A model generated the notes under the pieces. That model saw only the letters and a list, made by a program, of their open reading frames with translations. It ran no database searches and was not told the DNA's origin. Positions 22,303-24,374 of a stretch of DNA of 24,374 nucleotides are shown in pieces. The position numbers were made by a program, and so were the translations under genes. The DNA is from Chloroflexota bacterium (GTDB lineage: Bacteria > Chloroflexota > Anaerolineae > Aggregatilineales > Phototrophicaceae). Within the stretch, counting starts at the first letter, position 1. Every line of letters begins with the position of its first letter. The DNA lies in contig QGUR01000021.1 in NCBI GenBank assembly GCA_003242205.1, forward strand, positions 1-24,374, written 5' to 3'.

Positions 22303-22749
22303 ATGTCGAAACGCAAATCGCGCACCAGCGCGCCGAACCTGCCACAGGAAACACTTGAACGGGCGCGACGCCAGGCGGCGATTGCGCGAGGTGAGTTGCC
22401 GCCGGAGCCGGAACCGGAGCCGCCGGTTGCGGAGCCTCCGTCCAAAGCCGCACCGGCTGTTGCCAACCCGTATCGTACCGTAGCCGCCCGGCAGCGGCGC
22501 GTTATCACGCGCACTCGCTCGCGCGCCGGAGAGCGACGAGCACGCGTTCAGGACGCCGGTCGGGAACGACGCCCTGAACTCGACGCCGAGAGGATTTCGG
22601 AATTACTGGAAAACCCGACGATTGAGGTAACTGAGGAAGAGCTGCGGCGCGAATATACCTATGTGCTGACCGATCTTCGCAGCATGGGCCTGCTAGCTGC
22701 GGGCCTGTTCGTGACCCTGATCGTGCTTGCACAGGTGCTGCCTCAATAG
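22303..22749 (+). CDS. Uncharacterised tail-anchored protein
   Basis: A 148-residue protein with one membrane helix at its C-terminus (about 127-145) and only LPQ after it, so nearly all of it should face the cytoplasm. Residues 1-30 are a basic helix (LPQETLERARRQAAIARGELPP), 31-52 are Pro/Glu-rich, 60-92 are very Arg-rich, and 92-125 form an acidic helix (ISELLENPTIEVTEEELRREY). It has no family I can name. A strong AAGGAG stands seven bases before the ATG. TTGACT (22215-22220) may be a -35 box, with no good -10. The Arg-rich part could bind nucleic acid or acidic lipids; this is inference from composition only. It lies between the sortase and a Crp/Fnr regulator. Confidence 0.8.
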   Translation: MSKRKSRTSAPNLPQETLERARRQAAIARGELPPEPEPEPPVAEPPSKAAPAVANPYRTVAARQRRVITRTRSRAGERRARVQDAGRERRPELDAERISELLENPTIEVTEEELRREYTYVLTDLRSMGLLAAGLFVTLIVLAQVLPQ

Positions 22750-22797
22750 AGCCAGCCGGCCACGCTCGCGCTCGGAAGTGAAGAGAAATCCGCCGAT

Positions 22798-23493
22798 ATG
22801 ATCCAGTGGGATGCCATACCCTATTTTGCCGGTTTAGACGCGGCCAGCCGGGAGCGCATCGAGCAGGTCGCCCATGTTCACACCTATCAGGCTGGCGCGA
22901 CGATTTTTTCGGAAGGGGAGCCGTGCGCCGGTTTTCATCTGGTGCTGGATGGCATGGTGCGGATTTTCCGCATCAGTCCGGAAGGGCGGCTGCATACGCT
23001 GAGTCTGCTGCGCGCTCAGTCGACCTTCAATGAGGTTGCGGCGGTCGATGGCGGCCCCAATCCGTTTAACGCCATTTCGGTGACCAACAGCACCATTCTG
23101 GTGATCGGCCACCAGCAGTTGCTCAATTTGATGGCGACCGAGCGTAAACTGCTGAGCAATACCGTTCAGGCGCTGGCGCACCTCAACCGCGATTACATCG
23201 AGCGACTGGAAGATATGACCTTCCGTACCATTCCGTCGCGTCTTGCCAAGCTGTTTCTCCATGAAACCGCCTATGGCGATCAGATTTGTCCCAGCCCGTC
23301 GAACCTGACGCAGGAAGAAATGGCCTCGATTCTCGGCACGACGCGCGAGGTCGTGGGGCGGGCGCTGCGCGGGCTGATGAACGCCGGGATGCTGAAAAAG
23401 CGCGGGCGCTACGTCACCATCGTCGACCGGGCAGGGCTGGAATATCTGGCCGAAACCAACATGATGCCTGAGAAGGAACCGCTCATTCGCTGA
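22798..23493 (+). CDS. Crp/Fnr family transcriptional regulator
   Basis: A 231-residue DNA-binding regulator. Residues 8-120 form the cyclic-nucleotide-binding-type beta-barrel (FSEGEPCAGFHLVLDGMVRIFRISPEGR), 122-148 the dimer helix, and 150-215 the winged helix-turn-helix with LTQEEMASILGTTREVVGRALRGL (170-193) as the HTH. In the ligand pocket the usual GE and RS/T pair read NE (Glu79) and FN (Phe90-Asn91), so the arginine that binds the cAMP phosphate is missing and cAMP is unlikely to be the signal. No iron-sulfur cysteine cluster is present. Length is normal. The binding site (GAAGAGA) is distant. Its targets are unknown; no clear TGTGA-N6-TCACA site was seen in the window. Confidence 0.92.
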   Translation: MIQWDAIPYFAGLDAASRERIEQVAHVHTYQAGATIFSEGEPCAGFHLVLDGMVRIFRISPEGRLHTLSLLRAQSTFNEVAAVDGGPNPFNAISVTNSTILVIGHQQLLNLMATERKLLSNTVQALAHLNRDYIERLEDMTFRTIPSRLAKLFLHETAYGDQICPSPSNLTQEEMASILGTTREVVGRALRGLMNAGMLKKRGRYVTIVDRAGLEYLAETNMMPEKEPLIR

Positions 23494-23583
23494 GACGCGC
23501 AGGCCCGCAGCTTCGACTTCTCGACTCTGGCCCTGCGCCTGCAAAGCCCTTTGTGGTCAGCTCAAACGTTCCGCGATAAATGA

Positions 23584-23619
23584 ACGCCCCTTCTCCCGCG
23601 CGTTCGGGGGAAGGGGCGT
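23584..23619. terminator. Terminator hairpin between convergent genes
   Basis: A 14-bp stem with one G-U pair (23584-23597 with 23606-23619) and an eight-base loop. On the minus strand TTCATTTAT follows, so it best ends the flotillin-like gene 20 bases past its stop. It may also stop transcription from the Crp/Fnr gene. Confidence 0.75.
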
Positions 23620-23638
23620 ACGTGTCGGTGGTTGTGGT

Positions 23639-24374
23639 TTAGCTTTCCGCCGAGCCGTCATCCGGCAACGGATCTGGCGAGAGCGGAGCCGGACTCGCGG
23701 CCATGGCCTGCCCGGCGGGGCCGACCGAGGTGTCGGTAGTGCGGAGCGCCGCGAACAACTGCGCCAGCCGCGTCACCGTGGACTCGAAGTCCTCGCCGCT
23801 TAGCGCTTCGACCTTGGTGCGGAACGTTTCGGCAACTTCCGGAATGTTCATCAACATGTCCATGTAACTGTTTCCGGTTCCGTTTCCATGACCGTTGGCG
23901 TTGCCGAACTGTACCACACGGACGTTGCTGCCCAGCCCGGCCATCGCCTCGGCCATCGCCTGCACCTTGGCGATTTCCGCCTTCATAATCTGCTCGATCA
24001 GGAACTGGCGCAGGTTAATTTCGTTTTCGGCGGCGGTGGCGGCGGCCAGCTCGCGGCGGCCTTCGGCCTCAGCCAGCAGACGCGCCTTCTCGCCTGCCGC
24101 TTCCGCTTCTTGCATCGCCTGATGCGCGAGCGCTTCGGCGCGACCGCGCTGCTCGATCGCCTGAGCCTCGGCCTCGGCGCGGGCGCGAACCGCTTCCGCT
24201 TCGGCCTGCGCGCTGATGGTTACACGGCGGCGCTCAGCTTCAGCCTGAATTTCAATCGCCTGACGCTGGGCGCGGGCCGGAACGAGCACTTCAGCTTCCT
24301 GCTGCTGCTCGACGGCAAGCGCGCGCTGCTTCTGCACTTCCTGCTCGGAGGCAGCTCGCGCTAGCCCGACCGTC
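23639..24374 (-). CDS. Flotillin-like (SPFH) protein, C-terminal part (5' end outside window)
   Basis: The reading frame is open to the window's end, leaving about 244 C-terminal residues. Most of it is a long Ala/Glu/Arg-rich coiled coil (EQQQEAEVLVPARAQRQAIE, RRRVTISAQAEAEAVRARAE, repeated EA-rich units), as in the flotillin domain that follows the SPFH domain. After it come NEINLRQFLIEQIMKAEIAKVQAMAEAMAG, VRVVQFG, a Gly/Asn linker and a short helical end (MDMLMNIPEVAETFRTKVEAL). Flotillins form oligomeric scaffolds in membrane microdomains. The internal GTG at 24337 is not a start, because the family-like sequence continues upstream. It is convergent with the Crp/Fnr gene and shares a terminator hairpin with it. 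Confidence 0.85.
   Translation of the reverse strand, partial: TVGLARAASEQEVQKQRALAVEQQQEAEVLVPARAQRQAIEIQAEAERRRVTISAQAEAEAVRARAEAEAQAIEQRGRAEALAHQAMQEAEAAGEKARLLAEAEGRRELAAATAAENEINLRQFLIEQIMKAEIAKVQAMAEAMAGLGSNVRVVQFGNANGHGNGTGNSYMDMLMNIPEVAETFRTKVEALSGEDFESTVTRLAQLFAALRTTDTSVGPAGQAMAASPAPLSPDPLPDDGSAES

Noticed and set aside
22303..22749. Tail-anchored protein as a sortase substrate
   Set aside because: Its C-terminus ends in the membrane helix plus three residues, with no LPxTG-like motif before it and no basic tail after it, and most of the protein should be cytoplasmic.

Overview
The window looks like chromosomal DNA of a high-GC, probably single-membraned bacterium, most likely a Chloroflexota member of the Anaerolineae type. 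The reasons are the long Thr/Pro-rich linkers in exported proteins, a class of sortase with a long charged cytoplasmic N-terminus, DUF4013, LysM and HEAT-repeat proteins, and the mix of household enzymes. The lineage is inference from protein style, not from a marker gene. No rRNA, tRNA, CRISPR array, insertion sequence or phage gene was seen. Coding density is high and base use is even, apart from a few AT-rich promoter gaps.

Layout. 1-937 (+): the end of a DUF4013 membrane protein and a DUF1349 protein. 934-5332 (-): an SDR oxidoreductase, a lipoprotein of the glucose/sorbosone dehydrogenase family, a HEAT-repeat protein, D-aminoacyl-tRNA deacylase (dtd) and a DinB-like protein. 5458-9825 (+): a 1455-residue transmembrane protein with an atypical kinase-like N-terminus, a very long helical region and an external C-terminal domain. 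10037-13413 (+): a CGNR-type regulator, then a tight four-gene operon (trans-aconitate methyltransferase-like, GNAT, VOC-GNAT fusion, unknown small protein). 13479-14141 (-): a secreted LysM protein with a very clear terminator. 14352-15812 (+): enoyl-CoA hydratase and a metallophosphoesterase-like protein that has lost its metal ligands. 15849-19101 (-): an operon of manA, a divergent MTA-phosphorylase-like protein and a secreted M23 peptidase fused to a beta-propeller. 19296-19832 (-): an unknown helical protein with a structured leader. 20161-23493 (+): a methyltransferase, a sortase, a single-TM protein and a Crp/Fnr regulator. 23639-end (-): the C-terminal part of a flotillin-like protein.

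How the genes fit together. Much of the window serves the cell surface: the sortase, M23-propeller protein, LysM protein, dehydrogenase lipoprotein, flotillin-like protein and the giant kinase-like membrane protein. The rest is metabolism and repair of small molecules (dtd, manA, enoyl-CoA hydratase, tam-like, GNATs). The most unusual theme is that three proteins keep the shape of an enzyme family while losing key catalytic or ligand residues: the kinase-like, the 5'-nucleotidase-like and the phosphorylase-like proteins. Several start codons were moved from the longest possible reading frame on the basis of ribosome binding sites, promoters or family length; two of these are TTG.
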